Shown here: positions 8,814 through 18,507 of the stretch, piece by piece | Layout of the letters: each line of letters starts with the position of its first letter | Numbering within the stretch: position 1 is the first letter of the stretch | Assembly: GCF_024436435.1 (NCBI RefSeq) | Contig: NZ_JAFMZP010000001.1 | Span: 124,001-188,000, forward strand | Source of the DNA: Desertivirga xinjiangensis | Lineage (GTDB): Bacteria; Bacteroidota; Bacteroidia; Sphingobacteriales; Sphingobacteriaceae | DNA length: 64,000 bases | Reading direction: 5' to 3' | Translations under genes and position numbers: made by a program | Notes under the pieces: generated by a model | What the model was told of the DNA's origin: nothing | The model's input: the letters and a program-made list of their open reading frames with translations, nothing else | Databases searched by the model: none

Positions 8814-9091
8814 ATGTTAAAGAACTTGTGGCAACAAAGATAGGGTTTGGAGTTAGAGGAGGTAGGGGTAAGTTTTAAACAAGGTGTTAGTTATGAACAA
8901 AAGGGCGTTGATGTGTGCCAGTTGCAAGCAATTAAGAAGTTTGATTAAAAAGCTGCTGAAGCTTTCCGGTTGATTCGAATGGAAGGTTCGGGCAATATGT
9001 GGTGCTTGTTATGTTTCAAAGTTCCTTCTTATGATTAACTCCAATCTTTTGGTACCAGGGGCAAACGAGGTTTTTTTAAAAAAAAATCTTT
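8814..9091. other. Intergenic region between divergent nrdB riboswitch and susC promoter
   Basis: About 280 bases without a convincing gene. It holds the nrdB promoter box (8835-8842, minus) and an AT-rich run with an A/T tract (9070-9095) leading to the susC promoter. A 26-codon ATG frame begins at 8893, but nothing supports it as a gene. Confidence 0.5.
8835..8842 (-). promoter_or_regulatory. Bacteroidota -7 box of nrdBA
   Basis: Minus-strand TATCTTTG matches the TAnnTTTG -7 consensus and lies 22 bases upstream of the riboswitch aptamer, which fits a transcript that includes the whole aptamer. I see no good -33 TTG partner at the usual distance. Confidence 0.5.
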
Positions 9092-9152
9092 TTTGATAGA
9101 TATTATTTTTCTATAATTGTCTATAATATAAAATATTATTTTATATTATAAA
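9092..9152 (+). promoter_or_regulatory. Promoter with tandem operator of the first SusCD operon
   Basis: A -33-like TTTG (9092-9095) and -7-like TATAATTG (9112-9119) are followed at once by TCTATAATATAAA (9120-9132) and, exactly 20 bp on, by the perfect palindrome TTTATATTATAAA (9140-9152). The start codon is 29 bases further. The transcription start would fall inside the first site, so a bound protein should block initiation. The same arrangement recurs at 15.4, 36.3, 37.4 and 42.3 kb. Confidence 0.7.
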
Positions 9153-9181
9153 ATAAATGTCTTAAACTAATCAATTTTAAT

Positions 9182-12100
9182 ATGTTTCCTAACAGTACTA
9201 TTTATGGCCATAAGATACATCTTTGTGGCCAACAATTAATTTACTACGGCTTCCTGACATTGTTTGCAATGTTTATATCTATCAGGACTAATGCTCAGGC
9301 GGATCCATTTGTAGTTTCGGGTACTATTGTCGACAACAAAGGGGAATCGCTACCCGGTGTGTCAGTGAAAGTTAAAGGGACAGGCAGAGCGACCACCAGT
9401 CGCAACGATGGCAAGTATTCAATTTCTGCAAAGACAGGTGAAATGCTGGTCTTCAGTTATCTGGGATTCGAGGTCAGAGAGATTCGCGTAGGTACAAGCC
9501 ACTTGCTAAATGTAACGCTCGCCGAGCAAATCAACGAGTTGAATGACGTGGTTGTCGTTGGTTACGGAACGATGAAGAGAGCGAGTCTTACAACGGCTCA
9601 AACCTCAATTAAGGCAGCAGATATCGAAAAAACGGTAAATACTACCTTCGATCAAGCTTTGCAGGGACGTGCTGCAGGCGTACTTGTTACTTCTAACTCG
9701 GCACAGCCAGGGGGAAGCCTTTCAGTTAATATCCGGGGCGTGAGTACTATTAACGGCACAAACGAGCCCTTATATGTGATTGATGGGGTACAGATACAGC
9801 CCGAGCTTAGCGACTTTGGAATCACCAGCTCTGCCAATCCTTTAGCGGGGCTAAATCCTTCAGATATTGAAACAATGGAAGTGCTCCAGGGTCCTTCCGC
9901 AACAGCGATCTTTGGCTCAAGGGGTACCAACGGTGTTGTAATGATCACTACCAAGCGCGGGAAGTCGGGCGAAACACGGGTGTCGTACGATCTTCTGTAT
10001 TCAGTGCAGGATCGTCCGGACCTCTTACCGGTAATGGACCTAAAGCAATACGCCACTATGATGAATGATGTGCGCGACGCCTTGGGTGACCCGCGGCTGC
10101 CCGAATTCAATAATCCTTCTATACTGGGCGTCGGTTCGGACTGGCAATCGTCTATGTACCGGCGGGTTCCGCTGGCGAAGCATCAGGTTACTGTAAGCGG
10201 AGGAACCGACAAAACGCGATTCTACCTGGCCGGGGAGTATTTTGACCAGGAGGGGATTGCTTACGGCTCGTCATTTAACAGGTATTCGATGCGATTAAAT
10301 CTTGATAACCAGACCAGGAAATGGTTGAAAATAGGAACTAATATAAGTTTTAATCAGACCCGGGAAGAGCTGGCAGCTACAGAGCAGAGCATCATCCGGG
10401 TGGGACTCTCACAGCCGCCTAATATGCCAATATTCAACGCTGATGGAACATGGGGCGGCCCGGCCGAAGGTGAGGCACCAGGGCAGGGATCAGAGAATAA
10501 CCCCATTGCTATGGCGAGTATCATTGACAACAACCAGCAGAAAAAGCAGTTGCTGGCGAGTGCAAACGCAACGATTTCAATTTTGAAAGGGTTGGAGTTT
10601 CGTACGAGTCTTAACGGAAATGCAGGGATGGGAAAGGTAATCAACTTTACTCCTACCTACAAGCTTGGAAATTATGCGAATACCGTCGCTGAGCTGAGTA
10701 AGCAATCTTCCGAGAATTTCTATTGGAACTGGAATCAGTTGCTCGAATACACAATGAAAGTGAAGCAGCATGGCATAACACTGATGATTAGTCATGAGGC
10801 GCAGGCAAGCACTTATGAAGGTATAGGTGGATTAAGGAGAGGGTTTGTTACAAACGATCTTCCGGAGCTAAATCTTGGTGATCCTCAGGGGATGACCAAT
10901 ACCAGCTATCGGGGACACTGGGCGATGGAGTCGTACTTCGGCCGGTTGAATTATTCTTTCAGGGATAAGTATTTTCTGCAGGCCGCATATCGTGCCGACG
11001 GATCTGTCAACTTCGGTCCTCAGAACCGCTGGGGGTATTTTCCTTCAGTATCTGCGGCCTGGCGGTTATCGAAAGAACCTTTTATGAAGAAATTAACATT
11101 CATCAGCGACCTTAAGCTTCGGTTAGAAACTGGTCTCACCGGTAACCAGGGTAGCGGAGCGGATGTTTATGCTCCTTTAAGTCCGGTGGAAACGCCCTGG
11201 GGCGCTGGATTTATCACCGTGAAGTATGGTAACGAGGATCTCCAGTGGGAAGAAACCCGGACGGATAATGTTGGCTTCAATATTGGTTTGCTAAAAAACC
11301 GGATCCAGATTGAAGGGGATTTTTATAAGCGCAAAACCGAAAACCTCCTGATGCCGAACCCGCTGCCGAACTATATGGGAACTGCGGGCTCAGGGGCTAT
11401 TGAGTCGCCCACGGTTAACATAGGTGCTCTCCAAAATCACGGATTTGCCTTCAGCCTTAATACGATCAACATCAATAACAGGAGATTTAAGTGGAGCACA
11501 AGCTTCAATATCTCGCGCAATGTCAATGAAGTGCTGAAGTTTTATTCGGATGCAGCTACTGCAGACCGTACTAATTGGGCTGCACCCGGCCTGATTCAGC
11601 GTTCTCAGCCAGGCAGTTCAGCATGGCTTTTTTATGGATATGTGTATGATGGTCTGTTCCAGAGTGTAGAAGAAATCCAAAATAGCGCCATTCCTGTACG
11701 AAATGGTGTAAAGATTCCTATCTCCACCTCTGGGGTATGGGTTGGCGATGTAAAATACAAGGACCTTAACGGCGATGGTATTATCGATACCCAGGATCAG
11801 ACCTTTATCGGTAATCCCTGGCCGAAATTTTCGATCGGATTCACCAACAATTTTAGTTACAAAAATCTGAGTGTATCTATGCTGATCACAGGTAGCTATG
11901 GCAATGATGTTTTCAATAACATCCGTTATACCAATCTTAACCCGGCAAAAGTCTATGCACGGCGTAATCTGTTGCAAGAAGCGTTCGGATATGCTCGTCT
12001 GGGCACAGACGATGCAGGCAATGTAGTACTGAAAAATCCTGGTACAACCGTTCCGCGCTACTCAGCCGGGGCTCTAAATGGAAACTTTGACAGAGCTACA

Positions 12101-12382
12101 GATTATTTTGTAGAAGACGGGTCTTTTCTCCGCATCAAAAATCTTACCGTAAATTATCAGTTACCTAAAAAGTTTCTTAGCCTGCAAAATGTAGTGCAGG
12201 CGGCAAGGATAGGTGCCGGTGTTCAGAACCTTCTCACCTTGACGAACTATTCAGGTTACGATCCTGAAGTAGGAGCTGATGTTGGTAAAAACTCTCAGCC
12301 TTCGAGAAGGACAATAGGGGTGGATGTAGGAAAGTATCCTTCCACCCGGATGTACAATTTCAATATAGGTGTTACCTTTTAA
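9182..12382 (+). CDS. SusC/RagA-family TonB-dependent outer-membrane transporter (first pair)
   Basis: A 1066-residue outer-membrane transporter that moves oligosaccharides into the periplasm with energy from TonB. After a long signal region (hydrophobic to about 38, ending TNAQA) comes the CarboxypepD-regulatory-like domain (VVSGTIVDNKGESLPGVSVKV, shortened here to its key GxV and LPGVSV), then the SusC signature NDVVVVGYGT, the plug (YVIDGVQI, ATAIFGSRGTNGVVMITTK) and a beta-barrel ending NFNIGVTF. It overlaps nothing; susD follows by 10 bases. It is preceded by the tandem operator module, so probably induced by a breakdown product of its glycan. Confidence 0.95.
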   Translation: MFPNSTIYGHKIHLCGQQLIYYGFLTLFAMFISIRTNAQADPFVVSGTIVDNKGESLPGVSVKVKGTGRATTSRNDGKYSISAKTGEMLVFSYLGFEVREIRVGTSHLLNVTLAEQINELNDVVVVGYGTMKRASLTTAQTSIKAADIEKTVNTTFDQALQGRAAGVLVTSNSAQPGGSLSVNIRGVSTINGTNEPLYVIDGVQIQPELSDFGITSSANPLAGLNPSDIETMEVLQGPSATAIFGSRGTNGVVMITTKRGKSGETRVSYDLLYSVQDRPDLLPVMDLKQYATMMNDVRDALGDPRLPEFNNPSILGVGSDWQSSMYRRVPLAKHQVTVSGGTDKTRFYLAGEYFDQEGIAYGSSFNRYSMRLNLDNQTRKWLKIGTNISFNQTREELAATEQSIIRVGLSQPPNMPIFNADGTWGGPAEGEAPGQGSENNPIAMASIIDNNQQKKQLLASANATISILKGLEFRTSLNGNAGMGKVINFTPTYKLGNYANTVAELSKQSSENFYWNWNQLLEYTMKVKQHGITLMISHEAQASTYEGIGGLRRGFVTNDLPELNLGDPQGMTNTSYRGHWAMESYFGRLNYSFRDKYFLQAAYRADGSVNFGPQNRWGYFPSVSAAWRLSKEPFMKKLTFISDLKLRLETGLTGNQGSGADVYAPLSPVETPWGAGFITVKYGNEDLQWEETRTDNVGFNIGLLKNRIQIEGDFYKRKTENLLMPNPLPNYMGTAGSGAIESPTVNIGALQNHGFAFSLNTININNRRFKWSTSFNISRNVNEVLKFYSDAATADRTNWAAPGLIQRSQPGSSAWLFYGYVYDGLFQSVEEIQNSAIPVRNGVKIPISTSGVWVGDVKYKDLNGDGIIDTQDQTFIGNPWPKFSIGFTNNFSYKNLSVSMLITGSYGNDVFNNIRYTNLNPAKVYARRNLLQEAFGYARLGTDDAGNVVLKNPGTTVPRYSAGALNGNFDRATDYFVEDGSFLRIKNLTVNYQLPKKFLSLQNVVQAARIGAGVQNLLTLTNYSGYDPEVGADVGKNSQPSRRTIGVDVGKYPSTRMYNFNIGVTF

Positions 12383-12392
12383 CATAAAGTTG

Positions 12393-14039
12393 ATGAAAAG
12401 CAATATATACCTGATTGCCCTGGTGCTGATGCTCATGGGCACAAGCTGCAAGAAAGATTTCCTTGAGAGAAAACCTCTCGACCAGATAGTTAACTCAAAT
12501 TATTACCAAAGTTCTGCGGAGGTGCTGATGGGGACAGCTCCTCTTTACAACATTATCTGGCACTCTTATAATGACAAAGCCGTGCACGGGCTTGGCGACG
12601 GACGTGCAGGAGTATTTTACTCCGGCGGCTATATGACGGAGTTTCAGCGCTTCCTGGTATCACCTACGTCGGCCGATATGGCGAACTCCTGGCGATGCTT
12701 TTACAACGTTGTGGGACAGGCAAATACAGTCATTAAAAATATTGAGACATACGCCTCGCCGAGCGTTCCCCGCGAAATCATTAATCATGCACTTGGAGAG
12801 GCCCGTTTCATGCGGGGACTGGCATACTGGTACCTTGTGGAAAACTGGCAGGCTGTGCCGGTCATTGCAGATAATAGCACACTATTAACGGATACAACGA
12901 TTTCCCGCAATACCGTTGAATCGGTGTGGGAGTTTATTCTGCGTGATTTCCGTTTTGCGGCCAATAATCTTCTCGAGAAGCCGACTCAGAAAGGACGGCT
13001 TACGAAGTATGCAGGTGAGGCAATGCTCGCTCGCATGTTTCTGACTCATGCCGGGGTGGGCACAGACGGTACAAGGCGACAGACCGACCTGGACAGTGCA
13101 GCTTATTATTGCCGTAGTGTGCTGGCGAACAGTGGGGCTCGCTTGATGGAGAATTATGAGGATCTTTTTTTAACGGCTAATAATAATAACGAGGAAAGCC
13201 TCTTTGCCTTGCAATGGGTATATAACGGCGTCTGGGGAACAAACAATACTTTGCAGGCACAGCTGGCATTCAGTAGCTCAATAACTGGTTTTGCCGATGG
13301 CTGGGGCGCTGGTCATGGTGCCGGAATCTATATTTTACAAATGTACGACCTAGCCAGAGACAAGCGGAGGAAAGCGACTTTTATGTTTCCGGGAGATGTA
13401 TATCGTGATATCAGCCAGGCAGTTCCGGATCCGGCCAATCCCAGTAATACCATTATCCAACCGCTGGTGGTGCCCACCAACCCATCTAATCCTGCTGCTG
13501 CGAAAGCAAGTACGGCTTACATCAAGAAATATGTTGTCGGGCGGCCTGAAGATAACAATGGCAAAGTTGCGTATATGCGCACTGAAAATAACACATATAT
13601 GCTGCGTCTGGCGGAAGTTTACCTTACCCTGGCTGAAGCTTTACTTGGCAATGCAGCTTCCACCACAGATAAAGAGGCGGTAAAGGCTTTCAATAAGGTT
13701 CATGAACGGGCAGGTCTTGATGCCGTCACAGAGATCACTTGGGAGGATATTTTTAAGGAGCGATATCTGGAATTCGCGATGGAAGGGCTGGCCTGGTACG
13801 ACTTTGTACGTCTTCACTATTACAATCCGCAAAAGGCTTATGAGATGCTGAATACTATGAATAAGGGAACCTACACAATCACTCCCCTGCCGAAAGATAA
13901 CCCGGTCACCTGGAATATTGAGGTGGTTACGCCGCGGAATTATCCCGTAAACAGTACAAGCTTTTTCCTGCCTTACCCCGCGGGTGAAGTTACCAAAGCG
14001 CCTAACCTGCTGAAGCCGCCAGTACCTTATCAATTTTAA
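12393..14039 (+). CDS. SusD/RagB-family outer-membrane glycan-binding lipoprotein (first pair)
   Basis: A 548-residue surface lipoprotein that caps the SusC barrel and binds glycan. The start at 12393 gives a clean lipoprotein signal, MKSNIYLIALVLMLMGTSC followed by KKDFLERKPLDQ; an upstream in-frame ATG at 12369 would overlap the SusC stop and is less likely. SusD features are seen in ARFMRGLAYWYLVENWQAVP (TPR helices), TYMLRLAEVYLTLAEALLG and FKERYLEFAMEGLAWYDFVR. It lies 10 bases after the SusC gene and 28 bases before the glycan-binding protein, forming a typical three-gene capture operon. Confidence 0.95.
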   Translation: MKSNIYLIALVLMLMGTSCKKDFLERKPLDQIVNSNYYQSSAEVLMGTAPLYNIIWHSYNDKAVHGLGDGRAGVFYSGGYMTEFQRFLVSPTSADMANSWRCFYNVVGQANTVIKNIETYASPSVPREIINHALGEARFMRGLAYWYLVENWQAVPVIADNSTLLTDTTISRNTVESVWEFILRDFRFAANNLLEKPTQKGRLTKYAGEAMLARMFLTHAGVGTDGTRRQTDLDSAAYYCRSVLANSGARLMENYEDLFLTANNNNEESLFALQWVYNGVWGTNNTLQAQLAFSSSITGFADGWGAGHGAGIYILQMYDLARDKRRKATFMFPGDVYRDISQAVPDPANPSNTIIQPLVVPTNPSNPAAAKASTAYIKKYVVGRPEDNNGKVAYMRTENNTYMLRLAEVYLTLAEALLGNAASTTDKEAVKAFNKVHERAGLDAVTEITWEDIFKERYLEFAMEGLAWYDFVRLHYYNPQKAYEMLNTMNKGTYTITPLPKDNPVTWNIEVVTPRNYPVNSTSFFLPYPAGEVTKAPNLLKPPVPYQF

Positions 14040-14067
14040 TTCTATCCACCAATTAAATTAAGCTGAC

Positions 14068-15330
14068 ATGAAGAATTTTTATACAGCTCTATCATTCAGA
14101 GCAATTGTTTTAAACACTTTCTTGTGCCTTGTATTTTTATTCGCTGCTTGCGACAAGGAGGAAGCAGGCCCTTCGGGCCCTCCGATAATTGAAGGTGTGA
14201 GCCTGGTGGATGAAGCCAAAGCAGACAGTTCGTTTGTTCAAGCTCTTCCGGGGACATTTGTCACCATCAATGGCCGGAACCTGCTAAATACGGAAAAAGT
14301 TTATTTTAACGATTTTAATGCACCGTTTAATCCAACGCTTAATACAAACACCCATTTAATCGTGATGATTCCCGCGGGGACGCCTACCCCTGTCACTGAC
14401 CCAAACGTTCCGAACAAGCTGCGGCTTGTTACGCCTAAGGGAGAGGTGTCTTTCGATTTTTCCATTGTGCCTCCTCCTCCGGTGATCTCCGCTGTCGTGA
14501 ATGAAAATACAATTCCCGGACAGGAAATGACTATCACAGGGGCGAACCTCCTATCTGTAAGCCAGGTGATCTTTCCGGGCGAACGACAGGTAACGCCTTC
14601 ATTTAAGAATGCAGCTGGCACAATCTTGAAAGTGATAATGCCGGCGGATCTGGGCGTGACTGAATCGGGTAAGGTCCGGCTTATTTCGGCTTATGGAAAC
14701 GCACAGTGGTCGGGGGAAATAAATAAGTTCACGGGAACTGGGGTGATAAGCAACCTTGAACAACCTTCGGAGGTAAGTTGGGGTGTATATAACTGGCAGG
14801 CTACAGGGGCAGTAAGAAAGAACGATCAGGCATTATTTCCAGGAAACACAGGCTACTATCTCCAGAGCACTTTTTCTGCCGCAGCCAATAATACTGCTTA
14901 CTCGACAGGAAGCCGTGCCGGAACATTTACCCTTCCAGGGCAATCGCTGCTTGCCGACCTGGCGCACCGCGACCTGCCAGCTGACACCTATGCACTTAAA
15001 TTCGAGGTTAACACGAAGGTCGGATGGGACGCTGCAACCATGATTCTTAAGCTAGGTACGCTCTATTCACACCGGTTTAAGCCTTATCTTACAGCCGAAG
15101 GCCAGGTGTTCCATACAAACAATTCCTGGCAGACTGTTACGGTGCCATTAAATCAATTCCGGCTTACCGCTAACAATTCGTCGGGTACAGGAGCACAAGC
15201 AGTGAAAGTGGGGGATATTATCAATGCTGAAGGAAAAGTGCAATGTATTTACTGGCTGGTAACAGAGAGCAAAGCTGTTGCCGCTTTCGACGCTGCTTTC
15301 GATAATTTCCGGATAGTGAAAATAAAATAA
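14068..15330 (+). CDS. IPT/TIG-domain surface glycan-binding lipoprotein (SGBP-B-like)
   Basis: A 420-residue lipoprotein (signal ends LVFLFAACDKEE, Cys about 28). Two IPT/TIG Ig-like domains follow: GTFVTINGRNLLNTEKVYF (about 60-125) and GQEMTITGANLLSVSQVIF (about 140-210). The C-terminal half, with DTYALKFEVNTKVGWDAATM and QTVTVPLNQF, resembles the terminal carbohydrate-binding domain of SusE-position, SGBP-B-type proteins. It has no enzymatic motif. As third gene after SusC and SusD it should hold polysaccharide on the cell surface. A strong terminator follows, which separates this operon from the second SusCD pair. Confidence 0.85.
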   Translation: MKNFYTALSFRAIVLNTFLCLVFLFAACDKEEAGPSGPPIIEGVSLVDEAKADSSFVQALPGTFVTINGRNLLNTEKVYFNDFNAPFNPTLNTNTHLIVMIPAGTPTPVTDPNVPNKLRLVTPKGEVSFDFSIVPPPPVISAVVNENTIPGQEMTITGANLLSVSQVIFPGERQVTPSFKNAAGTILKVIMPADLGVTESGKVRLISAYGNAQWSGEINKFTGTGVISNLEQPSEVSWGVYNWQATGAVRKNDQALFPGNTGYYLQSTFSAAANNTAYSTGSRAGTFTLPGQSLLADLAHRDLPADTYALKFEVNTKVGWDAATMILKLGTLYSHRFKPYLTAEGQVFHTNNSWQTVTVPLNQFRLTANNSSGTGAQAVKVGDIINAEGKVQCIYWLVTESKAVAAFDAAFDNFRIVKIK

Positions 15331-15368
15331 AAGACAAAAATAGTCTTAGTTGTAACTCAATGACACTT

Positions 15369-15391
15369 AGCCCCTCATGGGGCTTTTTTTT
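15369..15391 (+). terminator. Rho-independent terminator
   Basis: AGCCCC (15369-15374), loop TCAT and GGGGCT (15379-15384) form a perfect stem followed by a run of eight T. It ends the first SusCD operon. Confidence 0.9.
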
Positions 15392-15410
15392 AAAAAAAAA
15401 GCGGGAAGCA

Positions 15411-15474
15411 TTGGGAAATAACTAATAAATTACTAGATTTACATTTATTATAAAATTGTATTTTATAATATAAA
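15411..15474 (+). promoter_or_regulatory. Promoter with tandem operator of the second SusCD operon
   Basis: TTG (15411-15413) and TAGATTTA (15434-15441, seven of eight to TAnnTTTG) precede CATTTATTATAAA (15442-15454). The perfect palindrome TTTATAATATAAA (15462-15474) begins 20 bp after the first copy starts. The upstream copy keeps only the right arm TATAAA. The start codon of the SusC gene is 25 bases downstream. Confidence 0.7.
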
Positions 15475-15499
15475 GTTGTAAACCATCAAAATTCCTAAT

Positions 15500-18496
15500 A
15501 TGAAATCAATGAAGTTGTTGTTGATGTGTTTGCTGCAGGCCACGTTTCTATCGTATTCTGCACAGGCACAGGACAGAACAGTTACCGGTAAGGTAATCTC
15601 CTCAGACGATAGGTCGGGATTGCCAGGGGTAAGTATCCGGATTAAGGGGGAGGCGGTTTCGACCGTGTCCGATGCAAGTGGAAATTACCGTATAGGATCT
15701 GTAACCGATGCATCGGTTCTAGTCTTCAATTATGTAGGGTACGAAGGTCTGGAAGTGCTGGTTGGCGGCAGAACAGTGGTAGATGTCGAGCTGAATGTTG
15801 GCCAGAAGCAGCTCGATGACGTAGTCGTGATCGGCTATGGCACACAGCGGAAAAGCGATCTTACTGGTTCGGTATCCCAGGTAAAGGGAAAAGAACTTAA
15901 TGCTTATCCCTCTACAAGTGTACTTCAGGCACTGGCAGGCCGGGCATCGGGAGTGCAGGTACTGCAAAATACCGGCGCGCCAGGTGCAAATGTGAGCCTG
16001 CGTATTCGGGGAACCACTTCTATCCAGGGCAGTAACGAGCCTCTTTATGTCGTTGATGGCTTTCCTCTGTCGGGTGGTGCTAATCCTTCAGTAATCAATA
16101 ACTCCGACGTAGAATCTATTGAAATATTGAAGGACGCGTCAGCTACAGCTATTTATGGCTCCCGAGGAGCTAATGGAGTGGTAATCATCACTACAAAAAG
16201 GGGAAAGGCCGGCCGCACGAATGTTAATTTTGAAAGCGCTTATAGCTCTCAGTCCCTACGAAAGAAACTTGACCTGATGAATGCCCGGGAATATGCCATG
16301 TTTTATAACGAGCAGGCAAAGAATGATAATGTTGCACCTTATTTCACTCAGGAAAAAATTGATGCGTTAGGGGAGAGCTTTGATTGGCAGGACTTTACCT
16401 TCCGCAGGGCTCCGATGGTAAATACCTCTGTAAATGTCAATGGTGGTTCAGAAAAGACACAGTTTTCCGTTAGCGGAAGCGTATATGGCCAGGAGGGTAT
16501 TCTCCGTGCCAGCGACTATAACCGTTACTCTCTAGTAAGTAGCCTAAACACTGATATCAGTAAAGTATTTAGCCTTAACTTGACCAGCACTTTGAGCCGG
16601 GTAAAAAGCAACCGGCAGAATAATGGAGGTGGTAACCGAGGCGGCTCTCTGATTGCAGGCACTATTTCTGCGCCGCCGACACTAACACCTTTAAACGAGG
16701 ACGGGTCGTATCGCGTGTTAGCAACATCATATCCCTTTATCTCTAATGCACTCATTAATCCCATCAATCATATAAATGAACGGACTGATATTCTTGCTGC
16801 CGAACGGGTTTTGACTAATGCTGCGGTGCTGATAAAACCTGTTTCTGGTATGACGATCAAGCTTTCGGGCGGTATCGAACATAACGAAGACCGTATCGAT
16901 CAGTATATGACTCTTAACTATATTAACCAGCAGGGAAATGCCACCGTAAGCAACAATCGTTTCAATAGCTTGCTTACCGAAAATACAGTAAGCTACAACA
17001 AGGTCTTTGGCGGAAAACATAGTATTGCCGCCGTTGGAGGCTTTACTTATCAGGATTTCATTAATACGTATAACCAGGTTAGCGGATCGGGCTTTATGAG
17101 CGATGTTACGCAAACGTATGATATCGGTTCGGCCACAACCATTGGCGTACCTATTACAAGTTATACCAAGTCGAGCATCATGTCGATCCTGGGCCGCGTT
17201 AACTACACACTTAACGATAAATATTTAGCAACGGTAAGTTTCCGGGCGGATGGCTCATCCAAATACAGTCCGGGCAATAAGTGGGGATACTTCCCTTCCG
17301 CAGCTTTGGCCTGGAGAGTATCTAAAGAACCGTTCCTGAAAGATGTGAGAGCGATATCAGACCTAAAAATTCGAGCCGGCTGGGGGTATACGGGCAGCCA
17401 GGCGATAAACGCTTATGCTACCTTGAATCAACTGAGTGTAGGAAAGACAGTGTTCGGCGATGCGCTTTATAATGCTTACGCCCCGGGCACTCGGCTTCCG
17501 GGCAACCTGAAATGGGAAACAACCGAGCAGAAAGATATCGGTATAGATCTCTCATTGTTTAATAACAGATTCGTTTTGACAGCCGATTACTATGTGAAAA
17601 ATACGCGCGATTTGCTTAACACCGTTCAACTACCTGCTTCTCTCGGTTTTACCAGCACAATCAGGAACGTGGGCGAGATCAGGAACCGTGGACTCGAATT
17701 AAACCTGGATGCCGCAGTCTTTAAAGGCACTTTCAATTGGAATCTGACGCCAAATATATCCTTCAATAGGAACAGGGTTATCAAGCTTTACAATAACCAG
17801 GATATTTTAGGAGGCATGGTTACCGCTGCAATTATAAATGACAATGCCAATATTTTAAGGGAGGGTCGGCCCTTTGGGCAATTTTTCGGCTATGTGGAAG
17901 ATGGGTACGATTCAAATGGAAAAATAAAGTTCAAAGATCTGACAGGCGATGGAGCGATAACAGCAGCAGACAAAACCTATATAGGTGATCCCAATCCTGA
18001 TTTCATTTATGGCCTTAATTCCACCATGTCATTCCGCAACTTTGAATTCACTTTCTTCCTTCAGGGTAGTCAGGGTAACGACCTGTTTAATTCTAGTGCT
18101 ATTAATAATACGGTTGATTATGGTTTCGGACTGAATATGCCGAGGGAAGTCTTTCTTGATCATTGGACTCCCACGAATACCGATGCCAAATACCCGGTGA
18201 TCAGTCGAACTACTACGCCTATGGTTTCCGACCGTTTTGTTGAAGATGGCTCCTATATGCGTCTTCGTAACATTCAACTGGGTTACAATATTCCCGCGGC
18301 GAAACTAGGGGCAAAGTGGGTCCGAAGCGCACAGATATATATAAGCGGACAAAACCTGTTGACCTTCACTAAATATTCCTGGTGGGATCCGGATGTGAAT
18401 TCAAACGGAGGTGAAAACTCCACGGCGCAGGGCTTTGATTATTACACTTATCCGGTAGCGAAATCAATAACTTTCGGGATCAGGGCAGGCTTCTGA
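15500..18496 (+). CDS. SusC/RagA-family TonB-dependent outer-membrane transporter (second pair)
   Basis: A 998-residue importer of oligosaccharides. The signal peptide is MKSMKLLLMCLLQATFLSYS then AQAQ. The regulatory-like domain follows (TGKVISSDDRSGLPGVSIRI), then DDVVVIGYGT, plug motifs YVVDGFPL and ATAIYGSRGANGVVIITTK, and a barrel that ends SITFGIRAGF. It is clearly divergent from the first SusC, so the two pairs probably recognise different oligosaccharides or different parts of one polymer. It has its own operator-bearing promoter and is followed by its SusD after 11 bases. Confidence 0.95.
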   Translation: MKSMKLLLMCLLQATFLSYSAQAQDRTVTGKVISSDDRSGLPGVSIRIKGEAVSTVSDASGNYRIGSVTDASVLVFNYVGYEGLEVLVGGRTVVDVELNVGQKQLDDVVVIGYGTQRKSDLTGSVSQVKGKELNAYPSTSVLQALAGRASGVQVLQNTGAPGANVSLRIRGTTSIQGSNEPLYVVDGFPLSGGANPSVINNSDVESIEILKDASATAIYGSRGANGVVIITTKRGKAGRTNVNFESAYSSQSLRKKLDLMNAREYAMFYNEQAKNDNVAPYFTQEKIDALGESFDWQDFTFRRAPMVNTSVNVNGGSEKTQFSVSGSVYGQEGILRASDYNRYSLVSSLNTDISKVFSLNLTSTLSRVKSNRQNNGGGNRGGSLIAGTISAPPTLTPLNEDGSYRVLATSYPFISNALINPINHINERTDILAAERVLTNAAVLIKPVSGMTIKLSGGIEHNEDRIDQYMTLNYINQQGNATVSNNRFNSLLTENTVSYNKVFGGKHSIAAVGGFTYQDFINTYNQVSGSGFMSDVTQTYDIGSATTIGVPITSYTKSSIMSILGRVNYTLNDKYLATVSFRADGSSKYSPGNKWGYFPSAALAWRVSKEPFLKDVRAISDLKIRAGWGYTGSQAINAYATLNQLSVGKTVFGDALYNAYAPGTRLPGNLKWETTEQKDIGIDLSLFNNRFVLTADYYVKNTRDLLNTVQLPASLGFTSTIRNVGEIRNRGLELNLDAAVFKGTFNWNLTPNISFNRNRVIKLYNNQDILGGMVTAAIINDNANILREGRPFGQFFGYVEDGYDSNGKIKFKDLTGDGAITAADKTYIGDPNPDFIYGLNSTMSFRNFEFTFFLQGSQGNDLFNSSAINNTVDYGFGLNMPREVFLDHWTPTNTDAKYPVISRTTTPMVSDRFVEDGSYMRLRNIQLGYNIPAAKLGAKWVRSAQIYISGQNLLTFTKYSWWDPDVNSNGGENSTAQGFDYYTYPVAKSITFGIRAGF

Positions 18497-18507
18497 TAGT
18501 AATTAAA

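Noticed and set aside
8893-8973. 26-codon ATG frame in the nrdB-susC intergenic region
   Set aside because: Too short, no promoter or coding pattern, and a chance frame is expected in a region of this size.
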